Origin: Stanieria cyanosphaera PCC 7437
GTDB lineage: Bacteria > Cyanobacteriota > Cyanobacteriia > Cyanobacteriales > Xenococcaceae
DNA: 64,000 bases
Reading direction: 5' to 3'
NCBI RefSeq assembly: GCF_000317575.1
Contig: NC_019765.1
Coordinates: 62,001-126,000 of the forward strand
Positions 24,711 through 33,019 of this stretch are shown here, piece after piece. Within the stretch, counting starts at the first letter, position 1. Each line of letters opens with the position of its first letter. A program made the position numbers and the translations under genes. The notes below the pieces were generated by a model. It did no database searches, had not been told where the DNA came from, and was given only the letters and a program-made list of their open reading frames with translations.

Positions 24711-26645
24711 TTAACTCTTTTGTACTGATTTTGCCTTGCGACGACTAGAAAGAGCGATCGCTCTACCCGCTTGATTCAATTCTTCGATTAACTTCTGGGT
24801 TTGAGGTTGTGCCGCTACTGCCAATGAATCAGTTAGTTCTTCTGGTAATGGTAATAACCTGGCTGCTGCTTCAATTCTTTTATTTAACTCATTAGTAATC
24901 CAATCTCGCTCTTCAGTTACTTCTAATTCCTCGGTATTCGAGTGAGCAATTTTTTCTTGCTGTCGCTCGCACCGCGCAATTAGTTGAGCTTTAATAGATT
25001 TATCCCATAGTTGTTCTGACTGTTTTGCCCTCTGTTTATCTTGCTTGGAAATAGGTATTTTCAACAGGTTCGGAAATAAAGCTTCTCTGCCATTACCATA
25101 GGCAGGAGAGGTAATAACACATTTTCCTTCGGGGAAGCGGAGAATTTCATCGGCAGTTATCAAGGGTTTTTTATGGATTTGTTCGCTCCAGTTAACCGAA
25201 CGAGAGCCATGTCTGCCCATCGATCTTCCCGTAGAACGGTTTTTAATTAAAACTTCAGTTTCTCCATAACGCTTGGAATAACTATCGGCAGTTTCTACAT
25301 CCCCTGGATTAAATAATACGTGAGTTGAGAGGGCGGAAGCGATCGCTTTTCCTTTTTGATTTCCGTAGGTTTCATAGAGTTGATTGAGACTTTGAATGCC
25401 GATTATCGGTACTCCCCCGTTACTGCGATATTCGTTAACGTAGTTTACCGTGCGGTCTAAGTAAATTGAGGGAAATTCATCGAGGGAGTAGACATAGGGA
25501 CAATCTCTTTTTTCTGATAAGTTTTCAACTATACACAGGTGAATGTTAGTAGCTAATAAAGGTGCGAGGATCGACCTGCGTTTATCATCCAGTTTGAATA
25601 TCGTTAGCTGCTTTCTCTTCTGTTTGAGGGGAATGGTACTCCTGCCAATAAAAGCTCGCAGCAAATCTTTCTGGATAAAAGCACTGTAGGTAGTCTCGGC
25701 AGTAGCTTTAATACCCGCTACCGTTTTTTCCGCATCCTTGCTCGATAGAAATGTAGCGAAGGTAGAAGCAATCCATGGATCTAAGCGATGTTCGTCTTCT
25801 CGATATACCGCATATTCTAATCTCTGAATAAATTGAGGCAGGCGAGCTAGAGCATAAACCATAGCTAAGTCTGGATATTTACTCGATTTAGCTAGCTGTA
25901 GCAATCCTTTGGCTAGCATTGCCCCATTGAGCTGAAAAAATGAGTCTCCTTTGCTATTTTTAACCCCAGGTGAATTTTGGATAATTATCTGTCCGATTTC
26001 CCCTGCCATAGTTGCATCTTGGGGACTGTCCATAAAGTCGAGAGGATTGATTACTCCACTGTAGGGTTCCCCTGGAGCAAATACCCGAACGCTATAACCG
26101 TAGCGAGTAGCTAAAGCTGCGTGTAGCTCCATCTGGTCGCCCTTTTTATCATAGATCGTGACGGGCAATCCCTGTTGATAGGCACTTTCGATGACGCGAT
26201 CGATTACTGAAAAAGTTTTACCAGAACCAGGTGCGCCAATTACTAAAATACCCCGTTCGGCATGGGGAAACCAAACAGTCGGAGAAGCACCCAAGATTGT
26301 CTGCCAACTCGCACCGATTCCCCTTAACTTTCCTTTGAACCAATAATTAGGAGTACCACTCCAAAGAGTACAGGGTTGACATTGACCTTGTTTGACGCTT
26401 TCTATCTGCTTAATAGCTTTCTTAGTCGCCTGTAGCTTGTCACCATTGTTGGCAAACCTACCGCTAGTTATCTTATTGGTTTTCTTTCCTAAAAATAGAG
26501 ATACAACTAATAAGCCAGCCAAAATACCCAACATTGTCAGAGTATCTGAATTATTTAATCCAGTTAAAACTTCATCAAAACTATTAGAAGTAGTTGCCGT
26601 TTTAGTAGTAGCTATAATTATATTCTGCTGATTAATATCATTCAT
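24711..26645 (-). CDS. VirD4/TraG-like type IV coupling protein
   Basis: ATG at 26645 (MNDINQQN) is preferred over 26708. The product is about 644 aa. It has an N-terminal membrane segment (TMLGILAGLLVVSLFLG), Walker A VIGAPGSGKTFSVIDR, Walker B CPYVYSLDEFPSIYL, and the TraG/VirD4 landmark NYVNEYRSNGGVPIIGIQSL. These inner-membrane hexameric ATPases bring the relaxase-DNA complex to a type IV channel, so the replicon is or was conjugative or mobilisable. No relaxase is visible in this window. It diverges from the next gene across one copy of the shared motif. Confidence 0.9.
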   Translation of the reverse strand: MNDINQQNIIIATTKTATTSNSFDEVLTGLNNSDTLTMLGILAGLLVVSLFLGKKTNKITSGRFANNGDKLQATKKAIKQIESVKQGQCQPCTLWSGTPNYWFKGKLRGIGASWQTILGASPTVWFPHAERGILVIGAPGSGKTFSVIDRVIESAYQQGLPVTIYDKKGDQMELHAALATRYGYSVRVFAPGEPYSGVINPLDFMDSPQDATMAGEIGQIIIQNSPGVKNSKGDSFFQLNGAMLAKGLLQLAKSSKYPDLAMVYALARLPQFIQRLEYAVYREDEHRLDPWIASTFATFLSSKDAEKTVAGIKATAETTYSAFIQKDLLRAFIGRSTIPLKQKRKQLTIFKLDDKRRSILAPLLATNIHLCIVENLSEKRDCPYVYSLDEFPSIYLDRTVNYVNEYRSNGGVPIIGIQSLNQLYETYGNQKGKAIASALSTHVLFNPGDVETADSYSKRYGETEVLIKNRSTGRSMGRHGSRSVNWSEQIHKKPLITADEILRFPEGKCVITSPAYGNGREALFPNLLKIPISKQDKQRAKQSEQLWDKSIKAQLIARCERQQEKIAHSNTEELEVTEERDWITNELNKRIEAAARLLPLPEELTDSLAVAAQPQTQKLIEELNQAGRAIALSSRRKAKSVQKS

Positions 26646-26724
26646 TTCTATCTTTTTAAAAAGGCTAGGTTCCCTACACCATGCATTCACCAAATATCTG
26701 GTCTTCAAATAATTCTTAAAGCAG

Positions 26725-26740
26725 GCTATCGCCTTTTTAG
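26725..26740 (+). promoter_or_regulatory. shared upstream motif, copy F (GCTATCGCCTTTTTAG)
   Basis: Lies 33 nt before the start of the acidic-tailed 310-aa gene, in the divergent gap with the coupling-protein gene. Same T variant as copy D. Confidence 0.5.
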
Positions 26741-26773
26741 TTTGGTAATTTTAGGCTAATTTTTAACAAAAAA

Positions 26774-27706
26774 ATGGTTGAATCTAAAACCAACAAAAGT
26801 AAAAAAGCTGCAATTGATTCTGAGTTAGAAATTGATGAAGAATTACTAGATACTCAATACAATGAAGCTCGTCCTCCTTCTCTACCCTATGGCATTGTCA
26901 TCAACGACCGCCCTGCGGGAATTTTAATTCCAGAAGACCAGTTAGAAAGAGCTAATTGGTATCAAAAAGAGCTCGACTTAACTACAGTCGATTTAACCGA
27001 ACCAGTAACGGGGTTACTATTAGATCGAGTTCGTTTATTGGTATTAGCAACCACTCCCGAATACGTGCGTTGGAAAAACGATGAAGATAACCTGGGTGAA
27101 AAGGCTGGTACTTTAGTCGCTCTTTATGAAGAATATCGTTCTAAACTCAATAAGAAGACTCAGGATGTTTGCTCCAAGCATGCCATGATGTTTCTCGACA
27201 AAAACAATCAACCCCTACACGAAATTCCTATTGTCGTTACCTTTAAAAATGTCGCTTTATGGTCGTTTAAATCAGCCAAAGAAGAACATTATCGCAAACT
27301 AGAAAAAGTCTTTGCCCAATATACCAATCAACCTTATAGCAATAAAAACGATAAATGGCGTTCTTTAGGGGTACTTTACACCAAGTTTAAAGCAGTTAAA
27401 GAAGGCAAAGGTAGCAACAAATCTTTCTGTTGTAAAACCGATCGAATTGTCGAACCAACTATTAGTAATTTTTCCCTTCTCTTCTTGGGTAAACCCGAAC
27501 GCAAACAGCAAGTCTGGCAGATACATGAAACCATTACTGGATTTGAATCTAGCGATAAACTGTTAGCTGCTGGTGATGAAGACGCTTCTGTTGAAATATT
27601 ACCTCCTGCTAGCAATCCTAAAACTCGCAAGATCGAACAGATAGAGGACGAAGACGATTTTGAGTTAGATGAGGATGATTACCTCAATGATGATTTCGAC
27701 GACTAA
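26774..27706 (+). CDS. DUF5895-like plasmid protein, possible ssDNA-binding protein
   Basis: The 310-aa product has SLPYGIVINDRPAGILIPED followed by VTGLLLDRVRLLVLATTPEY, a pattern I associate, tentatively, with DUF5895 of cyanobacterial phages and plasmids. The C-terminal 40 residues are extremely acidic (EDEDDFELDEDDYLNDDFDD). Acidic tails of this kind occur in SSB and T7 gp2.5, where they recruit replication proteins. Together with the position next to the polymerase gene and the shared motif upstream, a single-strand-binding role is a reasonable guess, but no OB fold has been shown. Confidence 0.6.
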   Translation: MVESKTNKSKKAAIDSELEIDEELLDTQYNEARPPSLPYGIVINDRPAGILIPEDQLERANWYQKELDLTTVDLTEPVTGLLLDRVRLLVLATTPEYVRWKNDEDNLGEKAGTLVALYEEYRSKLNKKTQDVCSKHAMMFLDKNNQPLHEIPIVVTFKNVALWSFKSAKEEHYRKLEKVFAQYTNQPYSNKNDKWRSLGVLYTKFKAVKEGKGSNKSFCCKTDRIVEPTISNFSLLFLGKPERKQQVWQIHETITGFESSDKLLAAGDEDASVEILPPASNPKTRKIEQIEDEDDFELDEDDYLNDDFDD

Positions 27707-27750
27707 AAATTGTTATCCCAACCAAGAAAATATTTTTCTCGTATTAGTAA

Positions 27751-27900
27751 TTAAGACCAGATTTGCCAAATGATTCCAGTTATTAGTTGAAACAGAGAAG
27801 GTAGAGCCAGTAATCCAATTATCCCCACTCTGAACCAATTAGCAAAAATAGCTAGTTTTCGCTCGGGTCGGGGGATGTTTTTCTTGTCTGTAGTTTTCAT
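27751..27900 (-). CDS. small single-span membrane protein, 49 aa
   Basis: MKTTDKKNIPRPERKLAIFA is followed by NWFRVGIIGLLALPSLFQLI and a short WQIWS end: a basic N-terminus, then one hydrophobic span. The ribosome-binding site is weak. The frame is intact and protein-like, in the 338-nt gap between the acidic-tail protein and the polymerase gene. I cannot assign a role. Small basic-plus-span proteins can be toxins or plasmid membrane factors. Confidence 0.45.
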   Translation of the reverse strand: MKTTDKKNIPRPERKLAIFANWFRVGIIGLLALPSLFQLITGIIWQIWS

Positions 27901-28044
27901 GTCTGATTAATACTTGATTGATTATCTAAAGATTACAACTCAATTAAGTCTTATCCAATTGCTTTATCTACCCAATCTCCTCGTCAAAACTAATCATTTA
28001 ATTTAACTAGCTTATTTCCCCAATTGTCATGAATATTAATTTAA

Positions 28045-29970
28045 ATGAATAGTCAACCAATAGCGATCGCTGCTAACAAGATTATCTGTAAATATCGCTC
28101 GCACGATAAAAAAGACAGTGCTGATGCTTTTTATAGCTCGAAAGAAACCGAGATTTTACTCAAACGATATCGGTTAAAACAACCCGCACGAGTTAAATCT
28201 ATTAATGCTAAATATCATTTAGTTACCAATGTCGAACAACTTAGAAAATTACTCGACCCTTTAATTGATACAATCGAAAAATTTGGCATCGATACTGAAA
28301 CCACTGGCTTAGACCCCCATACCAGTAAAGTCCGTTTGGTACAAATTGCTGTCTTGAAGCATCCTGTTTTGGTAATCGATTTAGCTGCCATCGACCAAAC
28401 TGGGTTGACTCCCCTCAAACAACTTTTAGCTAGCAACTGTCTCAAAATCGGACATAACTTAAAGTTCGATTTAATGATGCTGAAGAGTACGGGGTTTAAT
28501 CTCGAACCTCCTTATTTCGATACCTATCTAGAATACAAAGTTTTGACTGCGGGACTCAAAAGAAGTAATACCCTAGAAACGTTAGTTCAAAAGCTATTGC
28601 GAGTAAAGCTTAATAAATCCGCTCAGACTAGCGATTTTAGTCGCAGTCTCGGCAAGGAACAGTTACAGTATGCTGCCAATGATGCTGCTGTTTTATTGCC
28701 CCTGCATCGACAACTGACCCGCCACCTAAGCAAAGCCAAACTCACCGCTACGGCTCAAACTGAGTTTAACTGTCTTAGAGCAGTGGCACAGATGGAACTC
28801 AATGGTGTTAGGTTAGATTTAGATAAGTGGCAGTTACTCAAACAGGATTTACTGCAACAACAAGCTCGGTTAGAAGAAAAATTGCAGGCACATCTGGTAA
28901 CTCGCAATTGCTCGACTGACACTTTACTAGCTGAGTTGGGTATCCGAGTTAATCTCTCTTCCCCCAAGCAAGTAGTAGCTGCATTTAACCGATTGGGAAT
29001 TGATGTGAAATCGACTAGTGTTAGGGAGTTAATTCCTTTAGCTCAAGATTATCCCGTCATTAGATGGTTGCTTGAATATCGCAGTCTGACAACTAAAATT
29101 AATACTTTCAGTGTGGGTTTACCTCAATTTATCCATCCAGTAACGGAGAGGATTCAAGGTCATTGGTGGCAAATGGGAGCAAGGTCGGGGAGATTTAGCT
29201 GTCGAGAACCCAATCTAACCAATATTCCTCGCGATATCTTTACTAGAAGATGTTTTACTGCTGCTCCTGGCAATGTCATCATTAAAGCCGATTACAGTCA
29301 GATCGAACTGCGATTGATGGCTAAAGCTAGTGGCGATCGCCGTATGATTGCAGCCTATCGCCACGGAGAAGACTTGCATCGGTTAACTGCTTCATTTTTA
29401 TTCGATAAGCTAATTGAAAACATTGTTGATGAGGAACGTAAATTAGGTAAAATTGTCAATTTTGGCTTAATTTATGGCATGGGAGTGGCAAAGTTTTGTC
29501 TGACTACTGCTAAAAAGCACGACATCTATTTATCTAAATTTCAAGCCAGTCAATTTCGTCAGAAGTTTTTTTTACTGTATGAAGGAGTTGCTGCTTATCA
29601 TCAGCGAATTCGACGGGAATGGCAAGCAGGTACTAGAATCAGTTACAGTCTCGACGGTAGGCGTAGAGTCTGGAGCAAGCGCACTAGACCGACTCTCAAC
29701 GAACTTCTCAATCATCCCATTCAGGGTACAAATGCCACTATTATCAAACGGGCGATCGCTCTATTGGATTCTACTTTACTGGCAAAAGTCCCCCAGGTTA
29801 AGTTGATTCTGGTGGTACACGATGAAATTGTCCTGGAAGTGCCTCGCTCTTTAGCCGATAGAGTAGCGAGGTGTTTGTCCGATTGTGCTATTCGTGCCGC
29901 CAAACCGATTCTCGCTCCGATTCCTGTTGAAGTTGAGGTCAAGGTTTTAGATAGTTGGGGCGATCGCTAA
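28045..29970 (+). CDS. polA: family A DNA polymerase without 5' nuclease domain
   Basis: The 641-aa product has a DnaQ-like 3'-5' exonuclease domain with FGIDTETTGLDPH (DxE), IGHNLKFDLMML and a YAANDAAVLLPL end motif, then a family A polymerase domain: motif A ADYSQIELRLMAKASGD, O-helix motif B RKLGKIVNFGLIYGMG and motif C LILVVHDEIVLEVP. Chromosomal PolA is about 950 aa because it also has a 5' nuclease; its absence here is phage-like. It could be the fork polymerase or a gap filler working with the local clamp and clamp loader. Confidence 0.95.
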   Translation: MNSQPIAIAANKIICKYRSHDKKDSADAFYSSKETEILLKRYRLKQPARVKSINAKYHLVTNVEQLRKLLDPLIDTIEKFGIDTETTGLDPHTSKVRLVQIAVLKHPVLVIDLAAIDQTGLTPLKQLLASNCLKIGHNLKFDLMMLKSTGFNLEPPYFDTYLEYKVLTAGLKRSNTLETLVQKLLRVKLNKSAQTSDFSRSLGKEQLQYAANDAAVLLPLHRQLTRHLSKAKLTATAQTEFNCLRAVAQMELNGVRLDLDKWQLLKQDLLQQQARLEEKLQAHLVTRNCSTDTLLAELGIRVNLSSPKQVVAAFNRLGIDVKSTSVRELIPLAQDYPVIRWLLEYRSLTTKINTFSVGLPQFIHPVTERIQGHWWQMGARSGRFSCREPNLTNIPRDIFTRRCFTAAPGNVIIKADYSQIELRLMAKASGDRRMIAAYRHGEDLHRLTASFLFDKLIENIVDEERKLGKIVNFGLIYGMGVAKFCLTTAKKHDIYLSKFQASQFRQKFFLLYEGVAAYHQRIRREWQAGTRISYSLDGRRRVWSKRTRPTLNELLNHPIQGTNATIIKRAIALLDSTLLAKVPQVKLILVVHDEIVLEVPRSLADRVARCLSDCAIRAAKPILAPIPVEVEVKVLDSWGDR

Positions 29971-30011
29971 ATTTAAAACTTAATTCAATAATGTCGTTAG
30001 GCATTTCCCTT

Positions 30012-30039
30012 TTAAATCGTACTAAATAGTATGATTTAA
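30012..30039. promoter_or_regulatory. 28-bp imperfect palindrome upstream of mazEF-like genes
   Basis: Arms TTAAATCGTACTA and TAGTATGATTTAA match as inverted repeats except for one position and the AA centre. It lies 24 nt before the antitoxin start and overlaps a TATGAT-like -10. It is a likely autoregulatory operator. Confidence 0.55.
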
Positions 30040-30063
30040 TATATGATTAAGGAGGTTACTATT

Positions 30064-30330
30064 ATGACCCATCGTGCAACTATTACTCTAGATGATGATG
30101 CCTACGCCTTTTTAGAAGCTTCAGCGGGGAATAATCGTAGTGCTTATATCAATAAGCTGCTTAAAGAAGAAAAACAACGAGTATTGGCAAAACAGATAAT
30201 GAGAGCCAATCAAGAAGAAGCTTCTGACCTTGCTTATCAAGAAGAGCTAATGAATTGGGATGTAACATTGTCTGATGGATTGAACGAGAGGGACACTGCG
30301 GTTTCCGCAGCTTGTCCAATCGAGTTATAA
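30064..30330 (+). CDS. ribbon-helix-helix antitoxin of a MazEF-like pair
   Basis: An earlier frame start exists at 30043, but ATG at 30064 follows GGAGG with proper spacing and gives MTHRATITLDDDAYAFLEAS. The N-terminal strand plus two helices (NNRSAYINKLLKEEKQR) fit a ribbon-helix-helix dimer, and the acidic, flexible C-terminus would block the toxin. 88 aa. The toxin gene starts 4 nt after the stop, so the two are translated together. The upstream palindrome is the probable operator. Confidence 0.85.
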   Translation: MTHRATITLDDDAYAFLEASAGNNRSAYINKLLKEEKQRVLAKQIMRANQEEASDLAYQEELMNWDVTLSDGLNERDTAVSAACPIEL

Positions 30331-30334
30331 GTTG

Positions 30335-30682
30335 ATGAGTTCTCCTGTTTATCGGCAATTGGAAATAAGATGGATCGATCTCGAGCCGACAAGGGGTGCT
30401 GAAACTCAAAAAAAAAGACCATGCGTTATTATCCAAGCCGACATTGTTAACCAGGGGTCGAAGACAATTATTATTGCTCCTATTCTTCCAGGACATAAAA
30501 ATTGGCCTTTTGCAGTCAATGTCAAACCTAGCAAGAGTAACGGATTAGATAAAGAACGACATATCAACCTCAAACAGATGAGAGCAGTTGATGTTTCCCG
30601 CATCCAAAATCGCCAAGGAATTCTGGAACAGCAATATTTGAAACCGCTTCAGGAAGCTATTAAGATAATTTTCGCGCTCTAG
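30335..30682 (+). CDS. MazF/PemK-family mRNA interferase toxin
   Basis: ATG at 30335 follows an in-frame TTG. The 115-aa product has the MazF fold landmarks: RQLEIRWIDLEPTRGAETQKKRPCVIIQ (abbreviated: GAETQKKRPCVIIQAD), IAPILPGHKNWPFAV and LKQMRAVDVSRI with the catalytic Arg/Thr region, then IQNRQGILEQ. These enzymes cut mRNA at short sequences. It works with the ribbon-helix-helix antitoxin before it, and probably serves to stabilise the replicon. Confidence 0.92.
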   Translation: MSSPVYRQLEIRWIDLEPTRGAETQKKRPCVIIQADIVNQGSKTIIIAPILPGHKNWPFAVNVKPSKSNGLDKERHINLKQMRAVDVSRIQNRQGILEQQYLKPLQEAIKIIFAL

Positions 30683-30708
30683 GCAAAAGGGAAGGCTATG
30701 GCATTAAT

Positions 30709-31617
30709 TTACCGAACATCAGAACTTTCATAAACTTCGTCTAATAACCTTTGAATCGCTCCATCTAACGTTGCCGTACCCACGAGTTGGGCATACTTAT
30801 TTAGTTTTTCCCAAGTCTCTTGAGATAGTCGCACGTTATATTCAATGCCTAGCCCTGGTGTATATGCTAATCCCTCTGGCGGAAGTTCTTTAATTGACGA
30901 GTCTAATTCCATTTCTAAATATTCTTGAGAGATCGACTCAGTTTTACCATTACTAAGTTCCACAATTGCATCCTTTTTATTCGGTATCTGTTTAATTCTG
31001 CCAGATCGCTCTGGAAATAGAGGATGTGTCCTAGAAACAATTACTTTCTGTCCTACCGTTAATTTCTTGGACACCTTATCTTTTTTCGGTTTGATTTCGG
31101 ACACAAGCTCGGATACAATTTTACCCGATGGTACTTTATTACCAGCTAACTCTATTGCTCTAGCCCATATTTCTCTCTGTTGGCGAGGTTCGAGCTTCGT
31201 TAAAGACCTAATTTGCCATTCTGAAGTAGGTATTATTTCTAAGGTTTTATTAGCGTCAGATGTATCCGAGCCATTTTGTGTCCGAATCGGACACATTTGC
31301 AGAATATTATCTACAACAGCAGCAGCATCAATTAAACGATAAGGATGACGCCGTTGCATTCCAAACCTGTCTTGGCAATATTTTTCAAACGTCTCGTGAG
31401 TAGAACGATACAAACGACGATCTCTTAATTCTTTTAGTGCAATTCCCGCTTGATAAAATGCTCGTTCTACCTGCCTCTCCAGCCTCAATCTGTCTCGTTC
31501 TTCTTCAAAACTTAATTCTTCATCACTGACTATACGGACATCTCGAGGTGCGAAGGCAACCTCCGCACCCGTGTCCTCTTCAATTTGAGTTTTTTCTGGT
31601 TTTATCAAGTCAACCAT
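30709..31617 (-). CDS. plasmid regulator/partition-like DNA-binding protein, copy 1
   Basis: The frame extends to 31845, but the first 76 codons run through repeat DNA. ATG at 31617 gives MVDLIKPEKTQ, matching the paralogue near the window end (MVDSREL). The product is about 302 aa. It shares with that paralogue LERQVERAFYQAGIALKELR, DRRLYRSTHETFEKYCQDRF, RSLTKLEPRQQREIWARAIE, GKVPSGKIVSELV and a C-terminal RLSQETWEKLNKYAQLVGTA block. The middle resembles the helical DNA-binding part of ParB/KorB-like proteins. A KOW-like insert (VGQKVIVSRTHPLFPERSGR) is unique to this copy. Function is inferred, not known. Confidence 0.7.
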   Translation of the reverse strand: MVDLIKPEKTQIEEDTGAEVAFAPRDVRIVSDEELSFEEERDRLRLERQVERAFYQAGIALKELRDRRLYRSTHETFEKYCQDRFGMQRRHPYRLIDAAAVVDNILQMCPIRTQNGSDTSDANKTLEIIPTSEWQIRSLTKLEPRQQREIWARAIELAGNKVPSGKIVSELVSEIKPKKDKVSKKLTVGQKVIVSRTHPLFPERSGRIKQIPNKKDAIVELSNGKTESISQEYLEMELDSSIKELPPEGLAYTPGLGIEYNVRLSQETWEKLNKYAQLVGTATLDGAIQRLLDEVYESSDVR

Positions 31618-31636
31618 CTTCTTAAGCATAAATAGC

Positions 31637-31705
31637 GATTGAGCGAAGCCCGCTGCCAGAGGCAATCGCACGCTTTGGCTATTAACCATGTAAAGCGATC
31701 GCTCA
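31637..31705. repeat. cyanobacterial palindromic repeat in the leader of the regulator gene
   Basis: Contains GCGATTGAGCGAAGCCCGCT, AGAGGCAATCGC and GCGATCGCTCAATC, which pair with one another. It reads through in-frame as an apparent N-terminal extension of the downstream protein, which is why the later ATG was chosen. Similar GTAGCGAAGC repeats lie upstream of the paralogue. Confidence 0.5.
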
Positions 31706-31717
31706 ATCCTAATTATC

Positions 31718-31741
31718 CTCATTATATATGTATATAATGAG
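31718..31741. promoter_or_regulatory. 24-bp palindrome between divergent regulator genes
   Basis: Arms CTCATTATATA and TATATAATGAG are perfect inverted repeats around a central TG. The position between the regulator gene and the divergent GGRP gene is ideal for an operator controlling both. It also contains TATAAT-like -10 sequences. Confidence 0.6.
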
Positions 31742-31812
31742 AAAATAAAGCTCACTTTCAGTTTTTGATAGATAATATTAGGTGTGATAGTAAGGCAGTT
31801 TGTAATCCTGAA

Positions 31813-32046
31813 ATGACAGATAACAACTATTCTCATGGCAAGCATCCCAATAGTTTGGCGAACTTAAACTACCGTGGCGGTAGACCAAAAACTTTTGATT
31901 CGTCTAAAAAAAGAAGAAGTGTATCTGTTACTGAAGAAGGATGGGAAGGATTACAGCCAGTTATTGAAGAGTTAGGCTGCAAGAGCGTTTCCGATTTTCT
32001 AGAAAAAGTTGGTAGAGGATTGGTAAAAATTGATGTTTCAGCTTAA
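31813..32046 (+). CDS. small GGRP-motif DNA-binding-like protein, 77 aa
   Basis: ATG at 31813 is preferred to an earlier frame start. The product reads MTDNNYSHGKHPNSLANLNY then RGGRPKTFDSSKKRRSVSV, with an AT-hook-like GGRPK turn and basic segment, followed by a helical part (EEGWEGLQPVIEELG, VSDFLEKVGRGL) like a ribbon-helix-helix. It is divergent from the larger regulator across a palindrome. A similar arrangement exists at the window's right end. It is probably a plasmid copy or partition regulator; unproven. Confidence 0.65.
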   Translation: MTDNNYSHGKHPNSLANLNYRGGRPKTFDSSKKRRSVSVTEEGWEGLQPVIEELGCKSVSDFLEKVGRGLVKIDVSA

Positions 32047-32273
32047 AATTAGTGGCTCAATTATTGTACTAAACTCAATTTTCAAAGAAAAATCAAGCCA
32101 TTATCGATTACAAATTCAGCCTTACTTTAGCAAGATTAAATACCTGCAAAACTTTCAGTTATCTTGCACTGCCAGTAATGTGTAATTTTTACTCTATTTA
32201 AAGGTGCTTGTCCGATCCAATTGTGCTGTTGACGCTGCAAACCCTTTTATTTCCCACATTTGACTCGCTCCCT

Positions 32274-32930
32274 CTATAAATTTTCGCAGTCGATATTAAT
32301 TGATTCCAACAATTGTTTGAGACTATTTGTGGTTACTGTACTATTAACTTCTAAACCAGCAATCAACAGTTTATCTTTTAATTGAGATAGAGTTTGATAA
32401 ATTTCTTGTAACTGAGACTGCTTTAATTGCAAATGTTGAGTAATTTGTTGTGAACTAGCACTGGTTTTAACCTTTTTTAGAGCAACAAGAGAATTAGCTA
32501 TCTCTCGACAAAGATGAAGAACAAAATGAAGGATTTCTAATAGTTCTGGTAACAAAATGCGATCGCTTTGGTGAATATCTCGAGCTAAAACATGAATTTC
32601 TCTAACTGAAGATAATGTAGCTTGCCATTGAGAAAAAACCCGATCTTTTCCCAGTAGGCGATCGCATCGTGCTAATTCATTTTCAAAGTTTTTGGGAATC
32701 AAGAGATCGGCTTGGTTTTGTGCGTTAAATCGAGTAATTTTGGCTGGAATAATTACGCTCCAGATTACCAAAGTTAATAGCGCGATCGCCAATCCTACGA
32801 TCAAAGCTAGAGGATGAAAACCCAGAGAGAAAATAAAAATAACATAACTCAAACTAAGAACCGCAATTAAAACATAAGTTTGATTGAAAGGCTTAATTTG
32901 TTGCCAATTTGCTAAAAAAAAAGAAATCAT
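32274..32930 (-). CDS. hypothetical two-span membrane protein, 218 aa
   Basis: Two adjacent hydrophobic spans near the N-terminus (TYVLIAVLSLSYVIFIFSLG, LALIVGLAIALLTLVIWSVI) are followed by a 150-residue helical cytoplasmic part with coiled-coil tendency (LQLKQSQLQEIYQTLSQLKD). I do not recognise the family. It lies downstream of the vWA lipoprotein and a small membrane protein on the same strand, but a terminator hairpin separates it from them, so it is at most partly co-transcribed. Confidence 0.7.
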   Translation of the reverse strand: MISFFLANWQQIKPFNQTYVLIAVLSLSYVIFIFSLGFHPLALIVGLAIALLTLVIWSVIIPAKITRFNAQNQADLLIPKNFENELARCDRLLGKDRVFSQWQATLSSVREIHVLARDIHQSDRILLPELLEILHFVLHLCREIANSLVALKKVKTSASSQQITQHLQLKQSQLQEIYQTLSQLKDKLLIAGLEVNSTVTTNSLKQLLESINIDCENL

Positions 32931-32966
32931 CAGTTATTTGCCTCATTTTGAACACTGCATAGATGA

Positions 32967-33002
32967 CAAAAAAGCAGGATTTTAATAGTGTTAGCTCCTG
33001 CC
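32967..33002 (-). terminator. rho-independent terminator after the small membrane protein gene
   Basis: On the minus strand GCAGGA ... TCCTGC pairs around a 16-nt loop and is followed by TTTTTT. It ends the vWA operon before the 218-aa gene. Confidence 0.6.
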
Positions 33003-33019
33003 TTTTGTTTGTTTTGAGT

